A stretch of 64,000 nt of DNA from CAUZIZ01 sp965219005 (GTDB lineage Bacteria > Acidobacteriota > UBA6911 > RPQK01 > JAJDTT01): assembly GCA_965219005.1 (NCBI GenBank), contig CBDCMS010000003.1, forward strand, positions 620,001 through 684,000, read 5' to 3'. This document shows, in pieces, positions 18,356-27,104 of the stretch. Position 1 is the first letter of the stretch. Every line of letters starts with the position of its first letter. A program made the position numbers and the translations under genes. The notes beneath the pieces were generated by a model. That model worked only from the letters and a program-made list of their open reading frames with translations, searched no databases and had not been told where the DNA came from.

Positions 18356-21186
18356 TTATTGCCTCTTCTTGCCTCCACACTCCAACGATACCCCCTTAAG
18401 CACGGGAGAGTTCCCCCCATCTGGTGTAGTGAGAACAGCCCGATACTGAAGCCAAGGTACTGATGCCAGTTGTTTGGTCAAACTGCGGCCGGACTGCCGG
18501 AAATAGGATCCGGCGCCAGACGGACCCGTCCATTCCCGATTGCTCAGCGTTTTCTCCGTTTCCGCTCCTCTCACTTGAAAGCGGACGCCGGTGCCAAGTG
18601 GAGTGTCTGCTTCCCAGTGAAGCTTGACCTCTGGAGATGGGGACTTCGACATCGGAGGTGAGATGTATTCTTCTTCCAGCCGGCGGGTATAGACGTTTCC
18701 AGGTTCCAGGATAGTCGACATGTGAGTGGCGGTGGTAGGTAACTGGGTTCTGCGATCGATACTGTATCCCTCGGCACCGCCCCAGTAGATATAGGCACCG
18801 AAGTCGTGTCGTCCGTTCACGATGTGGTTGTGGACTACGATCTCAAGATAGCCATCCTGATTCAGATCCAGGATCTGAATGCCACACGAGGATTCGGCGG
18901 GTAGATCGGTTCTCCTATTTTCCTGGAAGTCTCCGTCCTCGCCACCCCAGTAGAGGAAGATCGGAAGCGACCGGTTCATCCCATCGCTGTAGTTTCCGAA
19001 TACCAGATCCAGCGAGCCGTCCCGATTGAGATCGCCTATCCCAGTCTCGATGTTGGAGTATCCCAGAAGTCGCACTGGAGGCCGCGCCAGAAAACCCTGT
19101 GGAGATCCATAGTAGAGGTAGGATTCGGCTCGCTTCGACTTATGTTTCAGGCTGAAGCTACCGCTGAAGATCAGGTCGAGCCAGCCGTCATCGTCCAGGT
19201 CGGCTACTCGAGAGGTAACGGAGGCATCCGTCTTCAAGACCAGGGGTTCCCTCTCCCCGAATCCTTTGGCGCTGCCCCAGAGGATGCTGGCGCGACTGCT
19301 GATGGAGGCGTTGATCATGTCCAGAAAACCGTCCCGGTCCAGGTCCGCCAGGGTCGGATGAACGGTCGCCTCGGGGAGCGGGAACTCCTTTCGGTGCTCG
19401 GCATCGAAGCGGCACTACCCCAGTAGATGACCCCGAAATCACTCTGATTGGGTCTCCGTTTGGAGTAGAGCAGATCCAGATACCCGTCCCGGTTCAGGTC
19501 GGCCACCCGGCCACCCAGGAGGGTTCTTCCGGTCTCCAGCCGGGTGCGTCGCTTTTCGTCGTAGCCGTCCGGACCACCCCAGCAGATCACCGACATGAGG
19601 ACCAGATCGGGATATCCGTCATCGTTCAGATCCGCACTCGTGACCTGTCCATCTCCCACATTCCTGAGGCCGGTCATGGAAGCAGCCGAGTAGTGCGCGT
19701 GTGGGTTCCCCCAGAAGATCAGAGCTGTCTGAGGATCAGGGTAGGCGCCGCTGAGGTGATTCATTAGCGCAATATCAAGTTTGCCGTCCCTGTCCACGTC
19801 CCCGGCGGCCACTGAGAGAGGACCGAACCCCTGGATCTCGGACCGCAGATAGGGGGCGTAGCCGTCGGGACTGCCCCAATAGATGTAAGAGGGAACGTCG
19901 TGACCTTGTTCGTCCTGGTGGTTGGCGAAGACGATGTCCGTTCTACCATCAGCGTTGAAATCGCCGAGGGCCAGTCCGACGGCTCCCAGCGTAGGGAGAC
20001 TCGTAGACTTGTCACGGACGAATCCTGCTTGCGATCCCCAGAAGACAATCGAGTCTTCCTTGTTACTCGCCACTGCCAGATCTACTGCGCCGTCGCCATT
20101 CAGGTCGGCTGCTGCTGCGTCCTGAGCAGCGGATATGGGCAGATTGATGGCGCTATCGAGGGAGGCATTCTCTTTCTGCCCCGGCAAAATCAGAGAGTGG
20201 TCCCCTTCCAGTGCCAGAAAGAGCTCGGCTGCTCGATCTCCGTTCAGATCGAGAGTGCGTAGACCTATGGCGCCCTCTTGCTTCAGGGTTACCCGCTTTT
20301 CGAGCGGGAATCCGCCAGTTTGACCATAGTAGATAGAGAGAGTGGAGCTCTGGTCCCGAGGAGCGTTGATGAAGGCGAGGTCGGCGGAGCCGTCCCCATT
20401 GAAGTCGCCGGCCGCGACGTCCAGGGCATTGTGTGTCGGAATCGACTGGCGTCGGTCGGGACTGAACCCTTGGGCTCCTCCCCAATAGATGTAGGACTCC
20501 CGATTGTCTCGGGGCCCGAAGCGGGGCTCCCACTCGTAGTCTCCCCGATTGGCGAAGATCAGATCGAGATAGCCATCGGCGTTGAGGTCGGCAACATCCA
20601 GTCCATGGGCGAAGAATGTTGGCAGCTCTGTGCGCCGGCTCTGGCTAAAACCGGGACCGCCCCAGTAAATGTAGGCGTTCAGCTCATGGCTGTAGTTGTG
20701 TATGAGATTGACGAAGACCAGATCGAGCCAGCCATCTCGATTCAAGTCGGCCAGACGGCTCTTGCCCCCTCCCAGGGTTGGAAGTCTTTGGACCTGATCC
20801 TCGGCGTCCAGGATCCCCTCCAACAGGGAGAAGCGAGGATGCTCCCGCCAAAGCGGCGGAAACAGGGACGAAAATCCTCCCCGGTCATTCAGATAGACCA
20901 GGGCGTCGGGTGTCTCGGAGCGCGAGTTTTCGTCCTGGGTGAACACCAGGTCCGGGAATCCGTCCCGATTCAGATCCCAGCGATGAATCATCTGCACGTG
21001 ACCGGCAGCCGAAACGTAGGTATTCCTGCCGCTATCGCCGAAGGTCCCCTGGGAGAAGTCTGAAAACCCTGAGTGGCGGATCCAGACCGTGGATTCGGCG
21101 CAGAAGAGATTCTGCTGGAGACCGGAGATTGTTGCCCAGATTACCGCGACACGAAGTAGCGTGGTGCGTATGGAGAAAAATTGCAC
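18356..21186 (-). CDS. Secreted FG-GAP/VCBS repeat protein (one frameshift)
   Basis: Two frames form one gene: 19315-21186 (N-terminal 620 or so residues) and 18356-19318 (C-terminal 320). One base is missing near 19409-19412; restoring it gives 'YWGSA-GF-DAEHRKEFPLPEATVHPTLADLDRDG', a perfect continuation of the repeat pattern. The repaired product is ~943 residues. After a signal peptide (ending near 'LQQNLFCAES') come about 15 copies of a calcium-binding-like 'DLNRDGYLDLVF' motif alternating with 'IYWG'. This is the FG-GAP beta-propeller pattern. The C-terminal ~100 residues ('KLHWEADTPLGTGVRFQVRG') form a separate beta domain. Likely a secreted or surface protein; ligand unknown. An IS1595 element lies 31 bp upstream of the ATG. 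Confidence 0.85.
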
Positions 21187-21217
21187 TTTCGTCCTTTCGT
21201 TCTGTTTTTCTTACCAC

Positions 21218-22223
21218 AATCTGGTTATGCACTTAACTCCGGAAAAAGTCACCACCTCCTAGTAAAAAAGGTGAGAGACAGGAGGTGAGTGGATATACGA
21301 AAAGATGAATTTGTTGGAGTTTCAAGAGCGTTTTGCCACAGAAGAAGCTTGTCTGAGTTACCTGATGCAGAAACGCTGGCCGGAAGGATTTGTCTGTCCC
21401 CGTTGTGGGGGTCAAGGAGGCTACTGGTTGCAGCACCGGCGATTGATGGAGTGTCGCCAATGCCGGTATCAGGCTTCTTCCACCGCCGGGACGATTTTCC
21501 ACAAGACGCGGGTGCCCCTGAGATATTGGTTTTGGACCATCTTCTTGATGAGCCGTTGCAAAGCGGGCTACTCGATGAAGGGACTGCAGAAGCTGCTGGG
21601 AATCGGAAGCTATCGGACGGTCTGGATGATGGGACATAAGATCCGACAAGCCATGGCCAAACGTAATGACTGCTACCAATTAAGTCACCTGGTGGAGCTG
21701 GATGACTCTTTCTTTGGAGGCCGACGACGAGGGAGAAATCGTCGGGGTCGCAAGCGAGGACGAGGGACCGAAGGCAAGGCCAAAGTTCTGGCCGCGGTGG
21801 AGATAACGAAAGCCGGGGGGCCGAGGTTTCTAAGTCTGGATGTGGTCGATGACATAACCAGCGACAATGTGAAGCGGGTCGCCTGGGCGAGGATCGACCC
21901 CGGAGCTCAGATCCGAAGCGACGCCTATCACGCGTTTGTCGGTTTAGCTCAAGCCGGCTACCAGCATGAACGCGTCCGGCTCGAGTGGGTGGGGATGGGT
22001 TTTGAACAGTTCCCATGGGTTCACACCCTCATTTCCAACTGCAAGACTCAGCTCCAAGGGACTCAGAAAGCGGTCAGCCTCAAGCACCTTCAACGTTACC
22101 TGGCTGAGTTTTGTTACCGTTTCAATCGTCGTTTCTGGGAATCCGAGCTCTTCGACCGTCTCCTGACAGCCTGTTCGCTCTATCCCACCGTCACCTATCC
22201 GGAGTTAAGTGCATAACCAGATT
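21218..22223 (+). mobile_element. IS1595-family insertion sequence
   Basis: The 1006-bp element is bounded by 26-bp perfect terminal inverted repeats at 21218-21243 and 22198-22223 (outer end 'aatctggttatgcactt'). It holds one intact transposase gene whose stop codon lies within the right repeat. The flanking 8-mers (21210-21217 and 22224-22231) do not match, so no target duplication is visible. This suggests an old insertion, a flank rearrangement, or slightly different true ends. Confidence 0.88.
21305..22216 (+). CDS. IS1595-family transposase (ISXO2-like)
   Basis: This 303-residue transposase begins with a zinc ribbon (C31, C34, C50, C53: 'CPRCGG...CRQC'), followed by 'FWTIFLMSRCKAGYSMKGLQKLLGI' and the ISXO2-like catalytic domain: 'LVELDDSFFGG' (first Asp), 'IRSDAYHAF' (second Asp) and a C-terminal 'LAEFCYRFNRRFW' where this family has Asn/Glu. 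The basic loop 'RRRGRNRRGRKRGRG' is typical. The reading frame is complete, so the element could be active. Its stop codon TAA lies inside the right inverted repeat. Confidence 0.93.
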   Translation: MNLLEFQERFATEEACLSYLMQKRWPEGFVCPRCGGQGGYWLQHRRLMECRQCRYQASSTAGTIFHKTRVPLRYWFWTIFLMSRCKAGYSMKGLQKLLGIGSYRTVWMMGHKIRQAMAKRNDCYQLSHLVELDDSFFGGRRRGRNRRGRKRGRGTEGKAKVLAAVEITKAGGPRFLSLDVVDDITSDNVKRVAWARIDPGAQIRSDAYHAFVGLAQAGYQHERVRLEWVGMGFEQFPWVHTLISNCKTQLQGTQKAVSLKHLQRYLAEFCYRFNRRFWESELFDRLLTACSLYPTVTYPELSA

Positions 22224-22407
22224 CAACAATGACACACCAAAGGCGACGCTTGCCCTGGCAGGTCGAATTATTGGGCCTGTGAAGCTCCTCGCCTCTCAGT
22301 TCCCGGAAAACTGATCAGTACCGGAAACAGCAGAAACCAACAGAGCCGCGCGCGACTTGACAGATCTGCAATCAGAGGCCAAGTTCCGAGGAGAAAGCGG
22401 ACAGCAG

Positions 22408-22413
22408 TATAAT
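22408..22413 (+). promoter_or_regulatory. Candidate -10 box for the phosphotriesterase-like gene
   Basis: A perfect TATAAT lies 78 bp before the ATG at 22491. The best -35 match 18 bp upstream (TTCCGA, 22384-22389) is weak. The rest of the 22224-22490 gap after the IS holds nothing else I can identify. Confidence 0.25.
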
Positions 22414-22490
22414 TCTGAGAATTGAGTTCTTGGAGCCTTTGGGCAAAGTCGGCCTTTTTCAGCGCGTGCCGAGATAGAGGAGAAGACATC

Positions 22491-23543
22491 ATGCTTGAAG
22501 AGCTTCGAGGAAAGGTTCAGACCGTCACCGGACCCATCGAACCAGACGAGTTGGGCGTGACCCTGATTCACGAGCACCTGTATTTCGATCTGACCTGCTA
22601 CTACCAGGAGCCCCAGGATGGAAAGGGAAAGCGTCTCACCCGGGAGGAACTGACCCTCGGCAACCTGTTCTGGGTGAAGCAGAACACCATGAACTCCTGG
22701 CCCAATCTACGCTCCTACGACGACGATATCATTGCCTCCGAGGTGGAGATCTACCGAGATCTGGGAGGGCGGTCCATCGTGGACTGCACCATCAACGGCA
22801 TCGCTCCCAATCCCGCCGGTTTGAAGAGGATGTCCGAACGCACCGGAGCCAACGTCATCGCCGGTAGCGGCTACTACATCTACCCTTCGCATCCGCCAGA
22901 CATGGATTCCAAGACGCTCGAGGATATCGAGGAGGAAATCGTCCAGAACGTGACCGAGGGCATTGACGGTGTCCGCTCCGGACTCATCGGTGAAATCGGC
23001 GCCTCCTGGCCGCTGCATCCCAACGAAGAGAAGACATTCAGGGCCGCTGCCCGAGCTCACCTGAGAACCGGGGCTCCCATCTCGATCCATCCCGGCCACG
23101 ATCACGATTCACCCCTCGCCCTTATAGATCTCATGAAAGGGGAGGGAGTCGATCCCAACCGAATCATCATGAGCCATATCGAGAATCGGTATCGCGAAAG
23201 CAGGGATTCCTACAAGCGGCTGGCTGACACCGGTTGCATGCTTGGATTCGACACCTTCGGTCGCGACATGTACTTTGCCGGTGCCGGCCGCCAGCATCCC
23301 TCTGACGAGATGAGGATCGATATCATCTCCGGATTGGTCGCCGACGGCTATACCAGTTCGGTGACAGTGGCCCAGGATTGCTGCTTCCAGTGCGATCTGG
23401 TCCACTACGGCGGTTACGGCTACGGGCACATCCTTGAGAACATTCTCCCCAGACTCAAGAACAGGGGCGTCAGCGAGGAGGCGATCCAGGAGATCCTGGT
23501 GGCGAACCCGAAGCGGATCCTGCCCTTCAGAGATTCGAGTTAG
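22491..23543 (+). CDS. Phosphotriesterase-family metal-dependent hydrolase
   Basis: ATG 22491 is preceded by a strong GAGGAGAA ribosome site; the longer frame upstream lacks support. The 350-residue product is an amidohydrolase-superfamily TIM barrel of the PTE/lactonase type: 'VTLIHEHLYFD' (HxH), 'GLIGEIGASWPL' (bridging residue Glu in place of carboxylated Lys), 'ISIHPGHDHDSP', 'IIMSHIENR' and 'VAQDCCFQCDL' (final Asp). PTE-related proteins hydrolyse lactones or phosphoesters; the Glu-bridged form is common among phosphotriesterase homology proteins whose substrates are unknown. No signal peptide, so cytoplasmic. It is convergent with the beta-propeller gene that follows. Confidence 0.87.
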   Translation: MLEELRGKVQTVTGPIEPDELGVTLIHEHLYFDLTCYYQEPQDGKGKRLTREELTLGNLFWVKQNTMNSWPNLRSYDDDIIASEVEIYRDLGGRSIVDCTINGIAPNPAGLKRMSERTGANVIAGSGYYIYPSHPPDMDSKTLEDIEEEIVQNVTEGIDGVRSGLIGEIGASWPLHPNEEKTFRAAARAHLRTGAPISIHPGHDHDSPLALIDLMKGEGVDPNRIIMSHIENRYRESRDSYKRLADTGCMLGFDTFGRDMYFAGAGRQHPSDEMRIDIISGLVADGYTSSVTVAQDCCFQCDLVHYGGYGYGHILENILPRLKNRGVSEEAIQEILVANPKRILPFRDSS

Positions 23544-23574
23544 TCTCTCGCCCACTAGTTTTGCCGGACGCGAC

Positions 23575-25065
23575 TTACCGGAAACGCAGAGAGAACAGGT
23601 CAGCGTCCTTCATGATGAGCCGCAGCCTTACCGGCTTGCCCGCCAGACGGCGCAGTGGTTTGTCGGAGGTGGCCTTGGCGTGACTTCTGCTCCAGACCAC
23701 CTGGTGCTCGATCTCGTCTCCCCAGATGAGCGGCGATTCCTCGAGGGCGAAGCCGGGCAGGGGGTTGCCGTCGGCATCCTGGATCTCCATCCGAATACTG
23801 CCCGCCGCCGAGGTGGCGAAGTTCAGCAGCAGGTTTTCTCCTTCGAAGGTGAGCGGCTTGCTGATCCATTCTCCGCCTGAGTATCCCGCGTGGAGCGATA
23901 CGAACCCATCGGTCCGAAGCACCATCCTTTCCAAGTAGTTAGAGGGAAAGGTGTAGTCGCGCTGCAGGAAGAGAGAGATTTCGTCGGGCTGGAGGGACAG
24001 TAGACCCCAGGCCGGGGTGTTGGTGCGGTGGACCCAGTTGCGCACTCCGAGTCCGGGACGAATGAAGGCTTCCCGGAATCGGTTCCAGTGAACCCCGTCC
24101 CGGCTCGACATGAAGACGGCATCGGAGCATCCGCTGCCGAAGCCCTGTGTAAAGGGCTCCATGGTTTTCCAGGGAAGGAAGCGTCGGGGGAAGGCGAGAT
24201 AGATGTGGGGAGCCCGGAAGTAGGGCCAGGTCGCATTGGTGTAGAGGTGCTCCAGCGGAGCGTCGCCGAAATCCCCCCACTGACCCGTTGTCCAGTTCCT
24301 GAAATCCCTCGAGGTAGACGTCCTGATGGTTCGCACGCCGTTGGCGAAGTCTCGGTAGACACAGACGTAGTGTTCGTTGAGCGTATCCCAGAAAGCCAGG
24401 TTGGGAGAGTCGAAGGCGCCGTCGGTGAGGATGGGCTCCTCCTGCATCTGCTTCCAGTGGATTCCATCAGGCGAAGTGAAGGCAAACAGCCCGCCCCGGT
24501 CCGGTCCCACTGCTTTGTAACGTTCCTCATCAGGCGCGGCAGGATTGGTGTCCTTGACGACCATGAAAGAGGCCGATCCGGTCCCCATCCAGACGATGTT
24601 GTTCTCCTTGGAACCCTCGAATTCGATGAGCCCCAGAGTGGGTCGGGTCCAGTGGATGCCATCCCGACTCTCGGCGTAGCAGGCCGTGTGAGGATGTTCG
24701 GCGACGACGACCTCGCCCGGCTTCAGGATCGACTCCAAGGCATATCCGGCATGAGAGCTGCCACGGTAGTACATTCGGAAGAGATCGCCATCCTGGAAGA
24801 CAACGGCTTCACTGCCGCTGGTAACCCCCTCCCAGGGCTTGTCGAATACCATCGCCTTTCCAGCGGACCGGGGAGAGTGGAGCTTCAACTCCAGCCCCTC
24901 CATCGAATCGGTGAGGTAGTCGTCGACGAACAGCTCCAATCTGGAACCAAGTTCCAAGATCGAAGCGGAGGACTCTGCATCGTGGTGCTCAGAGGGCGCG
25001 GCGGCGACGGAGATCAGAGCCAGGGAGATCAGTGTCAAGAGGGTCCGTAGGTTCCAGTGCTTCAT
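23575..25065 (-). CDS. Secreted beta-propeller protein (GH32/43-like fold), paralogue 2
   Basis: This 496-residue protein has a signal peptide (MKHWNLRTLLTLISLALISVA). It opens with 'LELFVDDYLTDSMEGLEL' and 'FDKPWEG', then 'MYYRGSSHAGY', 'CYAESRDGIHWTRPTLGLI' and 'FEGSKENNIVW', with later blades marked by 'FTSPDGIHWKQM' and 'SSRDGVHWNRF'. The C-terminal beta-sandwich ('LLLNFATSAAGSIRMEIQDA', 'LRLIMKDADLFSLRF') is shared with the other two family members in this window. It resembles secreted five-bladed propellers related to glycoside hydrolases; catalytic function is not shown. It is the last gene of an apparent operon with PSD1, DUF1501 and a small secreted protein. Being intact, it is the reference for repairing the frameshifted copy at 13984-15784. 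Confidence 0.78.
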   Translation of the reverse strand: MKHWNLRTLLTLISLALISVAAAPSEHHDAESSASILELGSRLELFVDDYLTDSMEGLELKLHSPRSAGKAMVFDKPWEGVTSGSEAVVFQDGDLFRMYYRGSSHAGYALESILKPGEVVVAEHPHTACYAESRDGIHWTRPTLGLIEFEGSKENNIVWMGTGSASFMVVKDTNPAAPDEERYKAVGPDRGGLFAFTSPDGIHWKQMQEEPILTDGAFDSPNLAFWDTLNEHYVCVYRDFANGVRTIRTSTSRDFRNWTTGQWGDFGDAPLEHLYTNATWPYFRAPHIYLAFPRRFLPWKTMEPFTQGFGSGCSDAVFMSSRDGVHWNRFREAFIRPGLGVRNWVHRTNTPAWGLLSLQPDEISLFLQRDYTFPSNYLERMVLRTDGFVSLHAGYSGGEWISKPLTFEGENLLLNFATSAAGSIRMEIQDADGNPLPGFALEESPLIWGDEIEHQVVWSRSHAKATSDKPLRRLAGKPVRLRLIMKDADLFSLRFR

Positions 25066-25101
25066 AGTGTCTAGTTCCTTGGAGTCGGTTAGGGGGCGCG
25101 C

Positions 25102-25641
25102 TCAGGGACGGTCGGAGACCTCGGCTACCGAGAGCCGAAACCTCACCCGGATCGGGTCCAGCTGCCGATTCTGTTGAAACAGGACCCAGATCATCTGATC
25201 CTGGCCACTGGGACCATACATGCGGAGCGTCGCGTCCCAGCGGCGGGTTTCTTCCTGATACTGGGGTAGGCCTGTTTTGCTCCTGTGACGCTCGGCGTCG
25301 GTGCCTACGGGATCGGAAGTGGAGCGCAGATGGATGGTCCCGACGAGTGGATAACCGAGATTCGGCCCTTCTTGGGGACCTTGTTCCGTTTGCCCCGGGG
25401 TAGCGGTCTCGCCCTCTGCTGATACGAAGTGAAGGGAATAGTTCCCGCTCTCGGCCCGTACCTCAAGGTCAAACGGGCCTTTCTCCAGGCGGCTCCCATC
25501 GGGAGTCTCGACGCTCAGGGGCAAATGTACCTTGCCGGTAAACGGCGGGACACTCTTGGGTCTGGAGTCTTCGGCCCAAACCGAGGTCAGGACCAGCAGG
25601 AGAAGCGCACCAAGAGAAGCCTGCTCAGGCGGGTATCGCAA
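25102..25641 (-). CDS. Small secreted protein of unknown function
   Basis: This 179-residue product begins with a signal peptide (ASLGALLLLVLTSVWAED). The rest is beta-rich and hydrophilic ('FTGKVHLPLSVETPDGSRL', 'GNYSLHFVS', 'WDATLRMYGPSGQDQMIWVLF', 'IRVRFRLSVAEV'). I recognise no family. Its first 17 nt overlap the 3' end of the DUF1501 gene, so translation is likely coupled, and it precedes the beta-propeller gene by 36 bp. Context suggests it works with the PSD1/DUF1501 pair at the cell surface; this is inference only. Confidence 0.65.
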   Translation of the reverse strand: MRYPPEQASLGALLLLVLTSVWAEDSRPKSVPPFTGKVHLPLSVETPDGSRLEKGPFDLEVRAESGNYSLHFVSAEGETATPGQTEQGPQEGPNLGYPLVGTIHLRSTSDPVGTDAERHRSKTGLPQYQEETRRWDATLRMYGPSGQDQMIWVLFQQNRQLDPIRVRFRLSVAEVSDRP

Positions 25642-27103
25642 GCGAGCCTCCGGTCAGTCTCCGCGCCAGATCAGGACCTCGCTCACCGCCTTCTCCCACG
25701 CCGCTCAGACGTCTTTCCAGGCCCTGGAAGAAGTAGGTGAGCTCGTGATGATCCAGTCCCAGCAAGGTCAGCATGCAAGCGTGCAAGTCGTTGACATGAA
25801 TCTTGTCGTCGACGGCGACGAACCCCAGGTCGTCGGTGGCTCCGATGGCCTGGCCGCCCTGAATGCCGCCTCCAGCCATCCAGGCGCTGAAGCCAAAAGG
25901 ATTGTGATCGCGCCCATCCTTGCCCTGCATCACCGGTGTACGCCCGAACTCTCCCACCGAGACCACCAGCGTGCTCTCCAGCATTCCTCGCTGCTTGAGA
26001 TCCTCAAGCAGGGCGGCGATAGGCTTGTCGGCCTTCCCCGAATTCTTGAGGTGGTTTTTGTCACACTCGCCATGGGCGTCCCAGCCATCGCTGTAGAGTT
26101 GAACGAAGCGGACGCCTCGCTCCACCATCCGGCGCGCCAGCAAGCACATACGGCCGAACTTCTGGGTTTTCTCTTCCTCCAGTCCGTACATCTTCTTGAC
26201 ATGCTGAGACTCCCGGGAAAGATCGATCAGCTCGGGCGCTGCCATTTGCATACGGAAGGCCAGTTCGTAGTTTTCGATCCGAGCCTCCAGGCGGCTGTCT
26301 CCAGGACGAGATTGGAGATGGTTTCGATTCCAGCCCTTGACTCGATCCAGGAGTGCTCGTTGCCGCTGCGGGCCGATCTGGGTAGGCGGATTCAAGTTTT
26401 GGAAGGGCTTTCCCTCGGTGTTGATCAACGTTCCCTGGTAGATGGCCGGCAAGAATCCGGTCCCGAAAAGCGAGGTACTGGAGCGGAGGACGTCGTCCGT
26501 CATCACGATATAGGAGGGAAGATTGTCCGTTTCACTCCCGAGTCCGTATAGGACCCAGGATCCCATGCTGGGGCCGCCCAGCAGAAGGGTGCCCGTGTTC
26601 AGATAGGTCAGGGCCGGACCGTGGATGAACGACTCGTGGTAGCAGGACCGCAGAATGGCCAGATCGTCGGCATGTCCGGCCAGCTGCTCGAAGAGATCTG
26701 AAATCTCGATTCCTGACTTCCCCCGCTTCTTGAAAGTGCGGCGGCTGGCCATGAGCTTGGATTCATAGGGGTGAATCTGGGCGAGCTCCAGGTCCGTGCG
26801 GAAGCTTGGCGGCAGCGGCTGACCGTGAAATTTCTGCAGCGCCGGCTTGGGATCGAAGCTGTCCACCTGACTCAACCCCCCCTGCATGAAGATGAATATC
26901 ACGTTCTTGGCCTTGGCCGGGAAGTGCGGCGGCCTGGGCGCCAGGGGATTCGGCAGGGAACTACTAGCGGCTCCCATGAGGGGCTCGTTCTGCAGCAGGT
27001 TCCCAAGGGCCAGCGACCCGAATCCGAAGGAGGAAGTCCTCAAGAAGTCACGTCTGGAGCTGACCTCGAGTTGTCCCCGGCAAGATGTGTGCTTCATCCT
27101 CAC
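25625..27103 (-). CDS. DUF1501 protein with Tat signal
   Basis: This 492-residue protein starts with a twin-arginine signal ('SSRRDFLRTSSFGFGSLAL') and then the DUF1501 pattern: 'AKNVIFIFMQGGLSQVDSFDPKPAL', 'LAILRSCYHESFIHGPALTYLNTG', 'YVMTDD'-type region, 'VRFVQLYSDGWDAHGECDKN', 'VVSVGEFGRTPVMQGKDGRDHNPFGFSAWMAGGGI'. The fold is related to alkaline phosphatase/sulfatase enzymes, but family function is undefined. It begins 1 bp after the PSD1 stop codon and overlaps the next gene by 17 nt, placing it in the middle of a tight operon. Export in folded form with bound metal is expected from the Tat signal. Confidence 0.9.
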   Translation of the reverse strand: MRMKHTSCRGQLEVSSRRDFLRTSSFGFGSLALGNLLQNEPLMGAASSSLPNPLAPRPPHFPAKAKNVIFIFMQGGLSQVDSFDPKPALQKFHGQPLPPSFRTDLELAQIHPYESKLMASRRTFKKRGKSGIEISDLFEQLAGHADDLAILRSCYHESFIHGPALTYLNTGTLLLGGPSMGSWVLYGLGSETDNLPSYIVMTDDVLRSSTSLFGTGFLPAIYQGTLINTEGKPFQNLNPPTQIGPQRQRALLDRVKGWNRNHLQSRPGDSRLEARIENYELAFRMQMAAPELIDLSRESQHVKKMYGLEEEKTQKFGRMCLLARRMVERGVRFVQLYSDGWDAHGECDKNHLKNSGKADKPIAALLEDLKQRGMLESTLVVSVGEFGRTPVMQGKDGRDHNPFGFSAWMAGGGIQGGQAIGATDDLGFVAVDDKIHVNDLHACMLTLLGLDHHELTYFFQGLERRLSGVGEGGERGPDLARRLTGGSLAIPA

Positions 27104-27104
27104 C

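Noticed and set aside
20278..21063. 261-codon plus-strand frame opposite the VCBS gene
   Set aside because: Its periodicity mirrors the repeated VCBS units on the coding strand; no independent evidence.
24028..25050. 340-codon open frame on the plus strand opposite the beta-propeller gene
   Set aside because: It is the reverse-strand shadow of a gene with clear family motifs and signal peptide; its own translation shows no domain and no ribosome site.
25532..26551. 339-codon plus-strand frame opposite DUF1501
   Set aside because: Shadow of the DUF1501 gene, a common effect of GC-rich third positions; no recognisable protein features.
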